A program made the position numbers and the translations under genes. Below the pieces are notes generated by a model, which ran no database searches, was not told the origin of the DNA, and was given only the letters and a program-made list of their open reading frames with translations. Shown here piece by piece: positions 16,874 through 25,682 of a stretch of DNA of 64,000 nucleotides; the first letter of the stretch is position 1, and the number at the start of each line of letters is the position of its first letter. This stretch comes from Cloacimonetes bacterium UBA5284 (GTDB lineage: Bacteria; Cloacimonadota; Cloacimonadia; Cloacimonadales; Cloacimonadaceae), in the NCBI GenBank assembly GCA_002410505.1, contig DHSO01000023.1, positions 1 to 64,000 on the forward strand. The letters are read 5' to 3'.

Positions 16874-17541
16874 GATGTTATGGTGTAGGTTTCCATCAGT
16901 TCCATCAGTTTTTGCAAGATTGCCAGATAGCGCTCTATATCAGCGAGCTCTATGCTGGCACGCTCCAGCCAGATGCCCAGCACGGTCAGATCTGTCTTGC
17001 TGATCAGAGCGGCTTGTTCGAAAAGGTCTTTGCGGCTTTGTGGATAGGCCTGATTGCTAAGGAAAAAGAAACCTTTCAGGGCAGGGATCAATGCGCGGAT
17101 GGACATATGCAAGGTATCGCGCAGGTTTCGGCCGCTCATGCGTCCTTCCAGAATGATCTGCCGAGTAAGCAGCCACTTACTTTTAAACTCGCGTTCCATT
17201 TGCAAGCGGACATCCGCGGGGTCGATCTTCAGGTTTGCCAGCAGATCCTCAATTTGCACCAGATTAAAGTTCTGGCTGCTGATCATGTTGATGAATTCCA
17301 AAGGGTATGAATCCAGCGAATAGCGGATAAAGCTACGGTTGATGATTAGCGGCAAGTTCAATTTATGTTTGTGAATGTATTTGGCCAGGGGACTGAGCTT
17401 TTCCAGCCAGCCGTCGGGGTCCTCGTCCAGGATAATCACCGCGTTGAAATTGTCCCAAAAGTCTTTGTAGATATTTACCTGAATCAGGCGCTCCTTGATG
17501 TTGCTGAGCGCGTTCAGCATGCCGACATAAGGATGATTCAT
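16870..17541 (-). CDS. uncharacterised cytoplasmic protein
   Basis: 223 residues, not recognised. The first half alternates strand and helix ([46 protein letters not shown]), somewhat like a minimal nucleotidyltransferase fold in which the usual GSxxxG and DxD residues are missing. The second half is helical (about 125-220). No signal peptide or membrane helix. It overlaps glyQ upstream and the amidohydrolase-family gene downstream by 4 bases each, so it is surely expressed with them. Function unknown. Confidence 0.7.
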   Translation of the reverse strand: MNHPYVGMLNALSNIKERLIQVNIYKDFWDNFNAVIILDEDPDGWLEKLSPLAKYIHKHKLNLPLIINRSFIRYSLDSYPLEFINMISSQNFNLVQIEDLLANLKIDPADVRLQMEREFKSKWLLTRQIILEGRMSGRNLRDTLHMSIRALIPALKGFFFLSNQAYPQSRKDLFEQAALISKTDLTVLGIWLERASIELADIERYLAILQKLMELMETYTITS

Positions 17542-18392
17542 TTTTCCTCCTTACAATATTTTGCCATATAGGTGATGGCGCAGATTTTGGCCAGATTGCG
17601 GATTCTCCCGATGTAGGCGGCGCGTTCTGTAACGCTTATCACGCCTCTGGCATCCAAAAGATTAAAAGTGTGTGAGCTTTTTAGCAGCATGTCGTATGCC
17701 GGATACACCAGATTTTCTCCGATAAGTTTCTGTGCTTCGCCTTCGTATCTGGTAAAAAGGTCAAAGAGCAGCGCGGTGTCTGCAAACTCGAAGTTGTAGG
17801 CAGAATATTCCAACTCTCTATGATAATACAAATCTGCATATTTGCTGTTGGCGCTGTAGTCCAATTCCCGATAATCCGATACATCCTGAATATACATCGC
17901 CAAACGCTCCAAACCATAGGTAAGCTCCACCGAAACGGGGAAGACATCTACGCTGCCCACCTGTTGAAAATAGGTGAATTGGGAGATCTCCATGCCATCC
18001 AGCCATACTTCCCAACCCAGACCCCAAGCTCCCAAAGTGGGGGATTCCCAGTCGTCTTCCACAAAGCGGATATCGTGTTTTTCCAGCTCTATTCCTATTG
18101 CTTTCAGGCTCTTGAGATACTGCTTCTGGATATCATCCGGGCAAGGCTTGATGATCACCTGAAACTGGTAATAATGCTGGAAACGATTGGGGTTGTCCCC
18201 ATACCGTCCGTCTTTTGGTCTGCGACAGGCTTGAGGGTAGGCGATAGCGGTGGGCTTTTCTCCCAAGGCACCGAAAAAAGTAGCCGGATGGAATGTGCCG
18301 GCCCCCATTTCGATGTCGTAAGGCTGAATGAGGTCGCAGCCCTTTTCCGCCCAATATTCTTGAAGGCTTTGGATGATCTTTTGAAATTTCAT
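17538..18392 (-). CDS. glyQ: glycine--tRNA ligase alpha subunit
   Basis: 284 residues. Diagnostic stretches include [29 protein letters not shown] (start 11), [23 protein letters not shown] and [22 protein letters not shown]. It forms the catalytic part of the alpha2-beta2 type enzyme that charges tRNA-Gly. The beta subunit gene glyS is 40 kb away at 58322, on the other strand, rather than adjacent as in most bacteria. Between a MerR-type regulator and an unknown protein. Confidence 0.96.
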   Translation of the reverse strand: MKFQKIIQSLQEYWAEKGCDLIQPYDIEMGAGTFHPATFFGALGEKPTAIAYPQACRRPKDGRYGDNPNRFQHYYQFQVIIKPCPDDIQKQYLKSLKAIGIELEKHDIRFVEDDWESPTLGAWGLGWEVWLDGMEISQFTYFQQVGSVDVFPVSVELTYGLERLAMYIQDVSDYRELDYSANSKYADLYYHRELEYSAYNFEFADTALLFDLFTRYEGEAQKLIGENLVYPAYDMLLKSSHTFNLLDARGVISVTERAAYIGRIRNLAKICAITYMAKYCKEEK

Positions 18393-18393
18393 T

Positions 18394-18771
18394 TTATTTT
18401 CCTGTTAGTTTCTTACAATCTTTTTTCAGCTTGATGAGGCCGTTTTTGATATCCATCAGTTCTCTGGCGATTGCCGGCATAGCCGCGTTCACCTGTAACT
18501 TTTGTTTTGCCACCGCCTCTGCCCGCAGCTCCTGCCTCATTTCTTTGTCTTGCCGCAACTTCTGTCTGGCGCCTTCGATGGTGTAGCGCTGGTTGTATAG
18601 CATATCCTTGATCTTCTTCAGGGTTTCAATCTGCTGCAGATTATAACGGCGTTTATGGCCGCTCTTTTTGGGGCGGATGGCGGGAATCTCTACTTCCCAA
18701 TAGCGTAGAACATGAGGTTTTACATCCAATAGATTACTTACTTCGCCAATACTGTAATAATGCTTGGTCAT
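18394..18771 (-). CDS. MerR-family transcriptional regulator
   Basis: 125 residues. The N-terminal winged helix-turn-helix reads [21 protein letters not shown], then [12 protein letters not shown] in the wing, followed by a long coiled-coil helix (60-120). There is no C-terminal effector domain, so this is the short MerR type often found next to glyQ or integration-factor genes. Its stop and the start of lnt overlap its neighbours by a few bases. Target genes unknown. Confidence 0.88.
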   Translation of the reverse strand: MTKHYYSIGEVSNLLDVKPHVLRYWEVEIPAIRPKKSGHKRRYNLQQIETLKKIKDMLYNQRYTIEGARQKLRQDKEMRQELRAEAVAKQKLQVNAAMPAIARELMDIKNGLIKLKKDCKKLTGK

Positions 18772-20276
18772 AGGGCTCTCCTCGGAATAATGAAGCTAAA
18801 TATGGTCAGGATTGCCGTGAGGCACACAAAAATCCAGGGATAGGGGTAGATTTTATGATAAAGTGGGATCACATCGCAAGTGTAGAGTTCAGCGTCGATA
18901 TTGGTTCTTCCAAACAGCGGCGCGGAGTTCAGGATTTCCCCCTTGGGATTCACAATTTGGGATATGCCGGTGTTTGCACAGCGATATATCTGAACGCGAG
19001 ATTCGATCGCTCTGAATTTGCTCATAATACCGTGCAACCAGGGTCCGTATGACGTGCCAAACCATGCGTCGTTTGTGATGTTCACATGAAAATCCGCCTT
19101 GGGATGCTCTTGGCTGTCTGAATTGAAATTTGCCCGCTGCATATAGTGCGGGAAGGCCAGTTCATAGCAGATGGAGGGAGAGAATTCTTTGCCACCAAAG
19201 GCATAACGCGGAATCTTGGTGCCAAATTCCCAGTTTGCCTGGCCAAACTGGAGCTTCCACAAAACAGGGAATATATCCAGCCACAGCATCCTTTCGCCCA
19301 CCGGGACCAAAACATTCTTGTAGAAGAGTTCTGGCTGATGCGGGTAAGGATGGAACAAGGCCGCGGCGTTGTAATATAAATGAGTCTGAGGATGATCCGC
19401 CGGCGCTTTTTCCACATGAGGGAAGCCGGTGAAAATGCTCAGTTGATTACTGTTTAGAATGTCGATCAGATCGCTGTAAGCTTGGTCTGAAAGCATCAGA
19501 TAGTCCGGTATGGCGGCTTCGGGATAGATCAATAGCTCAGTACCGTTTTGGGCAGCCTTTGCACTGAGCTCCCTATAGACCTCTATTATCTCCCGGTATT
19601 TTTCGATGTCCCATTTCTCGTCTTGCTCTATTGAAGGCTGCATTACGCTTATTTTCGTGCTATGACGCGTGATAGGCAAAGAGCGTAAACGATACTCTCC
19701 ATAAGCCAGCCACATTATAAAACACAAGACTATAGCGATAAGGGAGCGCCATTTGCCCAGCGAAAGCTGAAAGACCAGATAGTTTATACTGAGTATCAGC
19801 AGTGCCAGCAAGCTCATGCCGCCAAGATCAAGAGCTTGCAAGAGACCGGTGTAATCCGCCAGTGAATAGCCCACATTCCACCAGGGAAAGCGCGTTTCTC
19901 CAAAGTTTTGCAGGTATTCAAAACTGATGAGTGCGCACACAAAGATCGGATAGGTAAGCGCAGCCGATCTATGCCGGACCTGTTCAATGATCCAGAATAC
20001 GATCAGATAGAACAGGGTAAAGATCAACCAGATCCCCAGCAGTCCGCCCGGAGTCACCAAGCCTATCCAGTAGAATACGATGGCGATCTGCGCCAGGCTG
20101 AAGATCAGAACCGAGATCAGGTTTTGCTTCAGGGTGTGTTTGCCCTGTTTAAAGTAAAACAGCAGCGGCACAAAAGCCACAAACACCAACCAGCCCAGAT
20201 ATAGGGGCAGTCGGGAAAGGCTGAGCAAAATCCCCGCAAGTAGGGGAAGATAGTAGGTTTTAAAGAACCTCAGCAT
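18768..20276 (-). CDS. lnt: apolipoprotein N-acyltransferase
   Basis: 502 residues. Seven or so membrane helices in the first 205 residues, then a periplasmic nitrilase-like domain with the catalytic triad visible: glutamate in LLIYPEAAIPDY (about 249), lysine in FYKNVLVPVGERMLW (about 315) and cysteine in SPSICYELAFP (about 369). A final helix anchors the C-terminus. It adds the third acyl chain to outer-membrane lipoproteins. Overlaps the end of the upstream lipoprotein gene by 17 bases. Confidence 0.94.
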   Translation of the reverse strand: MLRFFKTYYLPLLAGILLSLSRLPLYLGWLVFVAFVPLLFYFKQGKHTLKQNLISVLIFSLAQIAIVFYWIGLVTPGGLLGIWLIFTLFYLIVFWIIEQVRHRSAALTYPIFVCALISFEYLQNFGETRFPWWNVGYSLADYTGLLQALDLGGMSLLALLILSINYLVFQLSLGKWRSLIAIVLCFIMWLAYGEYRLRSLPITRHSTKISVMQPSIEQDEKWDIEKYREIIEVYRELSAKAAQNGTELLIYPEAAIPDYLMLSDQAYSDLIDILNSNQLSIFTGFPHVEKAPADHPQTHLYYNAAALFHPYPHQPELFYKNVLVPVGERMLWLDIFPVLWKLQFGQANWEFGTKIPRYAFGGKEFSPSICYELAFPHYMQRANFNSDSQEHPKADFHVNITNDAWFGTSYGPWLHGIMSKFRAIESRVQIYRCANTGISQIVNPKGEILNSAPLFGRTNIDAELYTCDVIPLYHKIYPYPWIFVCLTAILTIFSFIIPRRAL

Positions 20277-21075
20277 AATCCAGTTTCAAGAGCCGTACCT
20301 GTTTTCCCACCACAATCGCGATGGTGTCGCCACAGATGGTCATCAGTCCCATTTCTCCGGTCATTGGCAGCCAGGCCGCACTCATCTTGCTGATCAGTGA
20401 TTCGTTGTTCAATCCAATAGCGTTGTTGTAGGTATCGTATACCAATTGTCCGCTGTCTACGGCTATCTTCTGCCCCAAGCTGGAAAACAGGGTGTTTTCA
20501 GCTTTGTTGTTGTCGTATGCCACTACATAATCTTTGTTGGCATAAAGCATATCCACATGGCTCAATTCAAACTTGCCGAAACGGTATAATTCCGAGCCCT
20601 CCAGCAGATCGTAGGCGATGATTTCTGAACCCGCGGCGTCGTAGATAAAGATGTTCTGGTTATTGCCCAAAGCCATCTTTGTGGGTTGTTGCACATAGCT
20701 CAGTTCCATCTCGCCAATCATCTTTCCGTCTGGATTGAATTTCTTTACGATCTTGGCCACAGAATCCAGCACGAAGATATTGCCGTCCTGTGCCATGGCA
20801 AAATCTGCCAAACTGCGGAAGTTTGTGCTCAGGCTTCCCATTCCCCCGATAGTGTTTTGCCGTTTACCATCGCGCCAGAATTCGATTTCCTGGTTCCCGG
20901 CTAGTAGGGCATAGAGGGTTTTTGTCCCGGGATGGTAATAGGCTTTTTGCACTGTTTTTTCAAAGCTAACGGTTTCGTACAGGGTGAAGGTGCTTATCTC
21001 CATGGGAAGGCCCTTTTTGGAGGCGGAACAGCCCAATAAAGTAAGCAGCAGAAGAAGAAAGGCAATGTTTCTCAT
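20260..21075 (-). CDS. lipoprotein with beta-propeller-like repeats
   Basis: 271 residues. The N-terminus FLLLLLTLLGCSAS is a lipobox with the modified cysteine at about residue 16. The rest consists of short repeats such as AMAQDGNIFVLDSVAKIVKKFNPDGK and ALGNNQNIFIYDAAGSEIIAYD, typical of NHL/6-bladed beta-propeller proteins. No enzyme motif. Likely anchored in a membrane facing the periplasm. Sits between recJ (4 bases) and lnt (overlap), whose product would modify it. Specific role unknown. Confidence 0.75.
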   Translation of the reverse strand: MRNIAFLLLLLTLLGCSASKKGLPMEISTFTLYETVSFEKTVQKAYYHPGTKTLYALLAGNQEIEFWRDGKRQNTIGGMGSLSTNFRSLADFAMAQDGNIFVLDSVAKIVKKFNPDGKMIGEMELSYVQQPTKMALGNNQNIFIYDAAGSEIIAYDLLEGSELYRFGKFELSHVDMLYANKDYVVAYDNNKAENTLFSSLGQKIAVDSGQLVYDTYNNAIGLNNESLISKMSAAWLPMTGEMGLMTICGDTIAIVVGKQVRLLKLDYAEVL

Positions 21076-21078
21076 ATC

Positions 21079-22800
21079 TCAAGCTCCTATTATTTGCAGG
21101 TCTTTCAATTTTCCCTGGATGGTGGATTTGTTGCCAAACTTATTGTATTCCAGAGTATAAGCGATGTTTATAATGCTGTTCTTTTTCAGCAAAGTGAGGT
21201 AATCGCCCAGATTGTATCCGATCAGGTCCAGGGCGATGCCATCCTTTTGCACTTTCAGCTTTAGATGATTTCTGCCCACGTTATAAGGATAGTTTGCCAC
21301 GCTTACCTCACGAGTCATAAAGATCGGGCGCAGGTTATCTGGCCCAAAGGGGGCAAATCTTTCCAAGCTGTCCAAAAGATACTCATTGATATCGTAAAGT
21401 TCTATCTCGTGATCGATCACCAGGGGAGGCTGGATCTGCTCCAACTGCAGGTTATCCGCCACATAGCGGGAGAGTTCATTCTCAAAGCGATCCAAATACT
21501 CTTGATATATGGTGAGTCCCACGGCGTATTTGTGACCGCCAAAACTGTGTAGATTGTGCTCTGTATGCTGCAAGGCGGAAAAGAGGTCAAAATCCGCCAC
21601 AGAACGTCCCGATCCGCTACCAAAGCCATCCTTGAACGAGATCATGATTACGGGCCGGTAATACTTCTCCACCAGCTTGGAGGCCACGATCCCGATCACA
21701 CCCTGATGCCAATCGTCCGAAGATACGATCATGCAAGGTGTGTGCGCCATATTTTTATATTTCTTTTCGATAATTTCGCAGGCTTCGTGGAAGGTCTTCT
21801 GATCTTCCTGTTGACGTAGAGAATTGTCGCGTTCGATCATCTCAGCCAGCTCCATGGAGTGTGTTTCGTCCGTGGAGATCAGCAGTTCCACTGCCAGGGC
21901 GGCACTACCCATTCTTCCCGCGGCATTGATGCGCGGTGCAATGCCAAATACTATATCCGTGGTATCCAGGGTCTTCTGATTGAGACCGCAGAGTTGGATC
22001 AAAGCATTCAATCCGAGGTTTTTCATCTCGATGAGATGTTGCAATCCGATGGAGGCAAAGATGCGATTTTCGCCGATCAAGGGAACGATGTCTGCGATCG
22101 TACCCACAGCAACCAGATCCATGTATTTCAAGACATTTTCTGTGCTGTCAATGCCCATTTTATTGTAAACCGCCATCAGGAGCTTGTAGGCCACACCCAC
22201 TCCGGCAAGATGTGGGAAGGGGTATTTGCAACCGGGTATCTTGGGATTGATGGTGGCCAGGGCCGGGGGCAATTCTGCCTTGGGATTGTGATGATCGGTG
22301 ATGATGATCTCCATTCCCAAATCCCCAATGGCTTTGATTTCTTCCAGAGCGTTCACTCCGCAATCTACGCTAACGATCAGCTTGCTGCCGTTTTCACGCA
22401 GTTGGTCCAAACTGCCCAAAGACAGCCCGTAACCGTCGATCATGCGATGGGGTATGTAGAAATCGATGTTTGCTCCGATGCGCTTCAGGCCCAGATACAA
22501 GAGAGCTGTGGCAGTGGTGCCATCCACATCATAATCTCCGTAAATGGTGATCACTTCGTTTTGTTCCACTGCCGCCAGGATGCGCTCCACGGCAATCTCC
22601 ATGTCTTCAAACAGGAAGGGATCGGTGATCTGAGAAAGATCCGGATTGAAGAATTGATCGATTTCCTCTGCCCGTTGCAAGCCACGCCGATAGAGTAGCT
22701 CCGCGATCAGATCGCCGACCTTCAATTTTGCACTTATGCTCCGTATAGCCTCTACTTCCTCAGCATTCAGACCCGGTGGGATGAGCCACTTTTTGTCCAT
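21079..22800 (-). CDS. recJ: single-stranded-DNA-specific exonuclease RecJ
   Basis: 573 residues, full length for the family. DHH motifs are intact: YGDYDVDGTTATALL near 84, SVDCGVNALEE, the DHH itself in IITDHHNPKAELP near 170, and APRINAAGRMGSA near 290; then DHHA1 with GSGSGRSVADFDLFSAL and HSFGGHKYAVGLT, and an OB-fold C-terminus. It degrades single-stranded DNA 5' to 3' in recombination and repair. First gene of the leftward run that ends at 16088. Confidence 0.96.
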   Translation of the reverse strand: MDKKWLIPPGLNAEEVEAIRSISAKLKVGDLIAELLYRRGLQRAEEIDQFFNPDLSQITDPFLFEDMEIAVERILAAVEQNEVITIYGDYDVDGTTATALLYLGLKRIGANIDFYIPHRMIDGYGLSLGSLDQLRENGSKLIVSVDCGVNALEEIKAIGDLGMEIIITDHHNPKAELPPALATINPKIPGCKYPFPHLAGVGVAYKLLMAVYNKMGIDSTENVLKYMDLVAVGTIADIVPLIGENRIFASIGLQHLIEMKNLGLNALIQLCGLNQKTLDTTDIVFGIAPRINAAGRMGSAALAVELLISTDETHSMELAEMIERDNSLRQQEDQKTFHEACEIIEKKYKNMAHTPCMIVSSDDWHQGVIGIVASKLVEKYYRPVIMISFKDGFGSGSGRSVADFDLFSALQHTEHNLHSFGGHKYAVGLTIYQEYLDRFENELSRYVADNLQLEQIQPPLVIDHEIELYDINEYLLDSLERFAPFGPDNLRPIFMTREVSVANYPYNVGRNHLKLKVQKDGIALDLIGYNLGDYLTLLKKNSIINIAYTLEYNKFGNKSTIQGKLKDLQIIGA

Positions 22801-23188
22801 GCTTTATCCTTTATTCATTTTATTTATTATCAATGCAATAGAGCCATTATTCAGCGGTTGATTCTGATCTCTTTTGTACTATCTCCAATTCTCGATGCTG
22901 ATTCCATAGCTCATTGAATGTCATTAAATCGAGGCGGTCAAAACTTGTAAAGAAATATTTGGTATCATCGGGGGGGGGGGATTAGCTTTTAGTTTATTTG
23001 GGACCCGGCGCGAGCTTGATCTGGCAACAATCCATCTACACATCGGCTTAGAACCGGGCGTGAAGCTCATACCCGGACGTGGCCGGGGTCATGCGCCGAC
23101 GCAAAGAGATACTAAATCTCTTGCCAAAATCCTGACAACAGTAAAGCATGTGCAGAATTGATATCTGTATATAAATCAAGGAAATGTA
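22801..23188. other. intergenic region with an 11-base G tract
   Basis: 388 bases between divergent recJ and a small membrane-protein gene. It contains G11 at 22970-22980, a GC-rich part (about 23000-23100) with repeated ACCSGG-type words, and a hairpin with arms AAGAGAT (23104-23110) and ATCTCTT (23116-23122). No ORF, tRNA or clear terminator seen. Confidence 0.55.
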
Positions 23189-23539
23189 ATGATAAACACC
23201 CTATATTCCACAAAGCTATTCTGGCCGCTTTTGGTCACATTTGTCTTGTTGAATGGTTTTGACGCCCATTCCACCTATCTTGTGATGCGTCCTTACCACT
23301 ATCATCGAGAGCGCAATCCGGTGGCCCGCTGGGCTTTTCGCAGGATGGGAATACCCCGGGGGATCATTGTATTCAAGATGGTGCTTTTGGCCATCCTGAT
23401 CCCCGCTATGATCTTCTATTCCTGTCACGATGTATTCATCATAAACATCGTACTTCTGGTAAGTAACTTGATATTTCTGGCAGTTGTGATGCACAATTAC
23501 AGAGTATATCGAAAAATCCATAAACAGGTCGAAATATGA
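23189..23539 (+). CDS. small integral membrane protein (DUF5658-like)
   Basis: 116 residues with three or four hydrophobic segments (about 10-26, 62-82, 85-106). The first helix contains the LLNGFDAHSTYLVM element followed by RERNPVARWAF, which resembles DUF5658 proteins (an N-x-x-D-x-x-S/T helix then E/R-NP). Function unknown. AAGGAA lies 5 bases before the ATG. Its end overlaps the start of the patatin gene by 4 bases. Confidence 0.65.
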   Translation: MINTLYSTKLFWPLLVTFVLLNGFDAHSTYLVMRPYHYHRERNPVARWAFRRMGIPRGIIVFKMVLLAILIPAMIFYSCHDVFIINIVLLVSNLIFLAVVMHNYRVYRKIHKQVEI

Positions 23540-24405
23540 AAAAAGTAAAACTTGTATTGGGCGGCGGTTCTGCTTACGGCCTGGCCCACATCGGCGTGAT
23601 CAAAGCGATCAAAGAGCAGTATGAAGTAAGCTCCGTGATCGGTACTTCCATGGGTGCCATCATCGGTGCCTGCCTCGCCTGCGGTTATGAGGCAGAGGAA
23701 ATGCTGGATCTGGCAGAAGATGTGTCCACTCTGGAACTCTTCAATCCCCTCAATCTGGATTTTTCTCGCAGTGGAATTTTTGACGGCAAAGCTATATTGA
23801 AGAAGTTTGAAGACTGGACCGATTCGCGTGTGATAGAGAATGCGAATATTCCATATATAGCAGTTGCTTACGATCTCACTCGTCAGGCCAGCATTCTGAT
23901 CGATAAGGGCTCTATGGCGGATGCCATGCGTGCTTCCAGTTCCTTGCCTTTCATATTTTCCCCTCACGAATTGGGCGACTATCAGTTTGTGGACGGTGGG
24001 GTGTCTCATCCCCTGCCTCTGGCCTTTGCCGATGAATTGCCGGGAGACATCATCATCGCGGTGAACGTCCTTCCTCACGTAGCAAATCAAGCCGAGCGCT
24101 ACAGAGCTAACAAGGCCAAAGCACCCAATAAATTGCTGCGCTATGATGTTTTCATGCAATCTCTGATGCAAAACCAGGGTTTTATGGCCATTCAAAGCAT
24201 TTTGGACCTGGAACCGGACATCCTGGTTGACGCTCATCAGCCGAAACTGGGCTTCACGGATCTCAAAAAAGCACGAGAATTCTTCGACTTTGGCTACGAG
24301 CAAGCCCAAGGGGCCATCTCAGATCATACTCAGCCGGATTTTGCCCCAAAGCTAAGGGCCAGCTACGAGCAGTTTCTCTCTCGTTTCATTCATAAAAGCC
24401 GTTGA
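23536..24405 (+). CDS. patatin-like phospholipase
   Basis: 289 residues. Catalytic dyad motifs are clear: oxyanion loop LGGGSAYGLAHIG (8-20), nucleophile serine in GTSMGAIIGA (about 38), and aspartate in FVDGGVSHPLP (about 155). Single-domain bacterial patatin; no signal peptide or surface barrel, so probably cytoplasmic or membrane-associated lipid hydrolysis. Overlaps the preceding membrane-protein gene. Convergent with the cyclophilin gene, 12 bases apart and without a recognisable terminator. Confidence 0.93.
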   Translation: MKKVKLVLGGGSAYGLAHIGVIKAIKEQYEVSSVIGTSMGAIIGACLACGYEAEEMLDLAEDVSTLELFNPLNLDFSRSGIFDGKAILKKFEDWTDSRVIENANIPYIAVAYDLTRQASILIDKGSMADAMRASSSLPFIFSPHELGDYQFVDGGVSHPLPLAFADELPGDIIIAVNVLPHVANQAERYRANKAKAPNKLLRYDVFMQSLMQNQGFMAIQSILDLEPDILVDAHQPKLGFTDLKKAREFFDFGYEQAQGAISDHTQPDFAPKLRASYEQFLSRFIHKSR

Positions 24406-24417
24406 TATAATAAGCCT

Positions 24418-25509
24418 TTATCTCAGTTTTGTTATCTTGCGGAACAAGCTGCCTGATTCTGCTTTCATTTTTAGCAGATATATGCCGGGTGAGAGTTCGT
24501 GTCCTCTATTGTCACAGCCATCCCATTCCAGCTCCCACGAGCCTTGCTTCTGAGCGCCTTTCTGCAGCTCTCTCACTTTTTGACCGCGTAGGTTGAACAC
24601 CGCTACGGCCACCACTTGTTCCTTCGTGCTGGCACATTGTATAGCGATCTTGTCGCCAAAAGGATTGGGCCCGGCTTTCAGGTTGATCTGTGGGGCAGAC
24701 GCTATCTGCAAGTCTGCATTGGCGCTGGACACCTGAATATTCCATATGGCATCAAAGGCAATGCTGTCGGAAGAGGCTATATTGCAGCGCAAAGTATGAT
24801 TCCCGCTGCTGAAAGTGCGTTCGATCATAAACATATCGTCCGGTAATAGCTCGTCGTTCAAGTACCATGTATAATTCAGAGTAGCTTCGCTTGTATAAGC
24901 TTGGGTTACAAACATCTGCATGGTGTTGGCTTCGATCTGTAGCGTTTCTTCCAAAGAGGGATAAAACTCCAGTAAATGCAGATCCAGCATGCGCAATTGG
25001 AAGATATTTACCGGAGTGATGGGGCGGTCCTGGGCATTGGTGGGCACAGATCCTATGGCCATCACGTTTTCCAGTCCTTCGATAATTCGGCCAAATACGG
25101 CATAGCCGCCGTCCAAATGAGGCTGTGGAGCCAGGGTAATGTAGTATTGGCTCCCTGCGCTGTTTGGAGCGGATGTGCGCGCCATTGCCAACACTCCGGC
25201 ACTGTCGTGCAAGAGATCGGGATGAAACTCATCCTGGATATTGTATCCGGGCCCGCCCGTTCCTGTGCCATTGGGACATCCATCCTGGATCATAAAGCCT
25301 TCGATCACCCGATGGAAGATCAGATTGTTGTAAAAACCATCGTTGGCAAGATCTCGAAAATTGAGTGCTGTGATGGGGACCAGTTCGTCATACAACTCCG
25401 CGCTAAAGCTGCCCAACGACGTGTGCCAGCGGGCAAATATGCGCCCCTCAGACAGCACCGGTATCAATACAATTGCCATTATGCAAAACAATCTAAGTGT
25501 AAATTTCAT
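24418..25509 (-). CDS. exported cyclophilin-type peptidyl-prolyl isomerase with C-terminal sorting domain
   Basis: 363 residues from ATG 25509 (GGAGA 5 bases upstream); the longer in-frame start lacks a signal sequence at its N-terminus. Signal peptide about 1-22, then a cyclophilin domain (about 25-165) with FHRVIEGFMIQDG, AMARTSAPNSAGSQYYIT and the LDGGYAVFGRI block. A linker domain (about 170-280) precedes a FlgD-like sorting domain starting AGPNPFGDKIAI with NLRGQKVRELQKG and SPGIYLLKMKA. A secreted or surface folding catalyst. The combination of cyclophilin with this sorting domain is notable. Confidence 0.87.
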   Translation of the reverse strand: MKFTLRLFCIMAIVLIPVLSEGRIFARWHTSLGSFSAELYDELVPITALNFRDLANDGFYNNLIFHRVIEGFMIQDGCPNGTGTGGPGYNIQDEFHPDLLHDSAGVLAMARTSAPNSAGSQYYITLAPQPHLDGGYAVFGRIIEGLENVMAIGSVPTNAQDRPITPVNIFQLRMLDLHLLEFYPSLEETLQIEANTMQMFVTQAYTSEATLNYTWYLNDELLPDDMFMIERTFSSGNHTLRCNIASSDSIAFDAIWNIQVSSANADLQIASAPQINLKAGPNPFGDKIAIQCASTKEQVVAVAVFNLRGQKVRELQKGAQKQGSWELEWDGCDNRGHELSPGIYLLKMKAESGSLFRKITKLR

Positions 25510-25682
25510 TATCGTCTCCAAAACATCTGTATTCATTATCTCTTTGCACAAAAAGCTATCAAGCAATTTCGGTCAATTTTTTTTGTAAGGATTCAGCCAT
25601 AGGCTATAGTAGACTGTTCAAAAATCTCTACAGCATTACGTAGCTTTCCCTGTATTTATGGAGCAAAGCAGGTTAGATGGTT

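Noticed and set aside
22970..22980. G tract as a phase-variable coding repeat
   Set aside because: It is not within or at the start of any reading frame.
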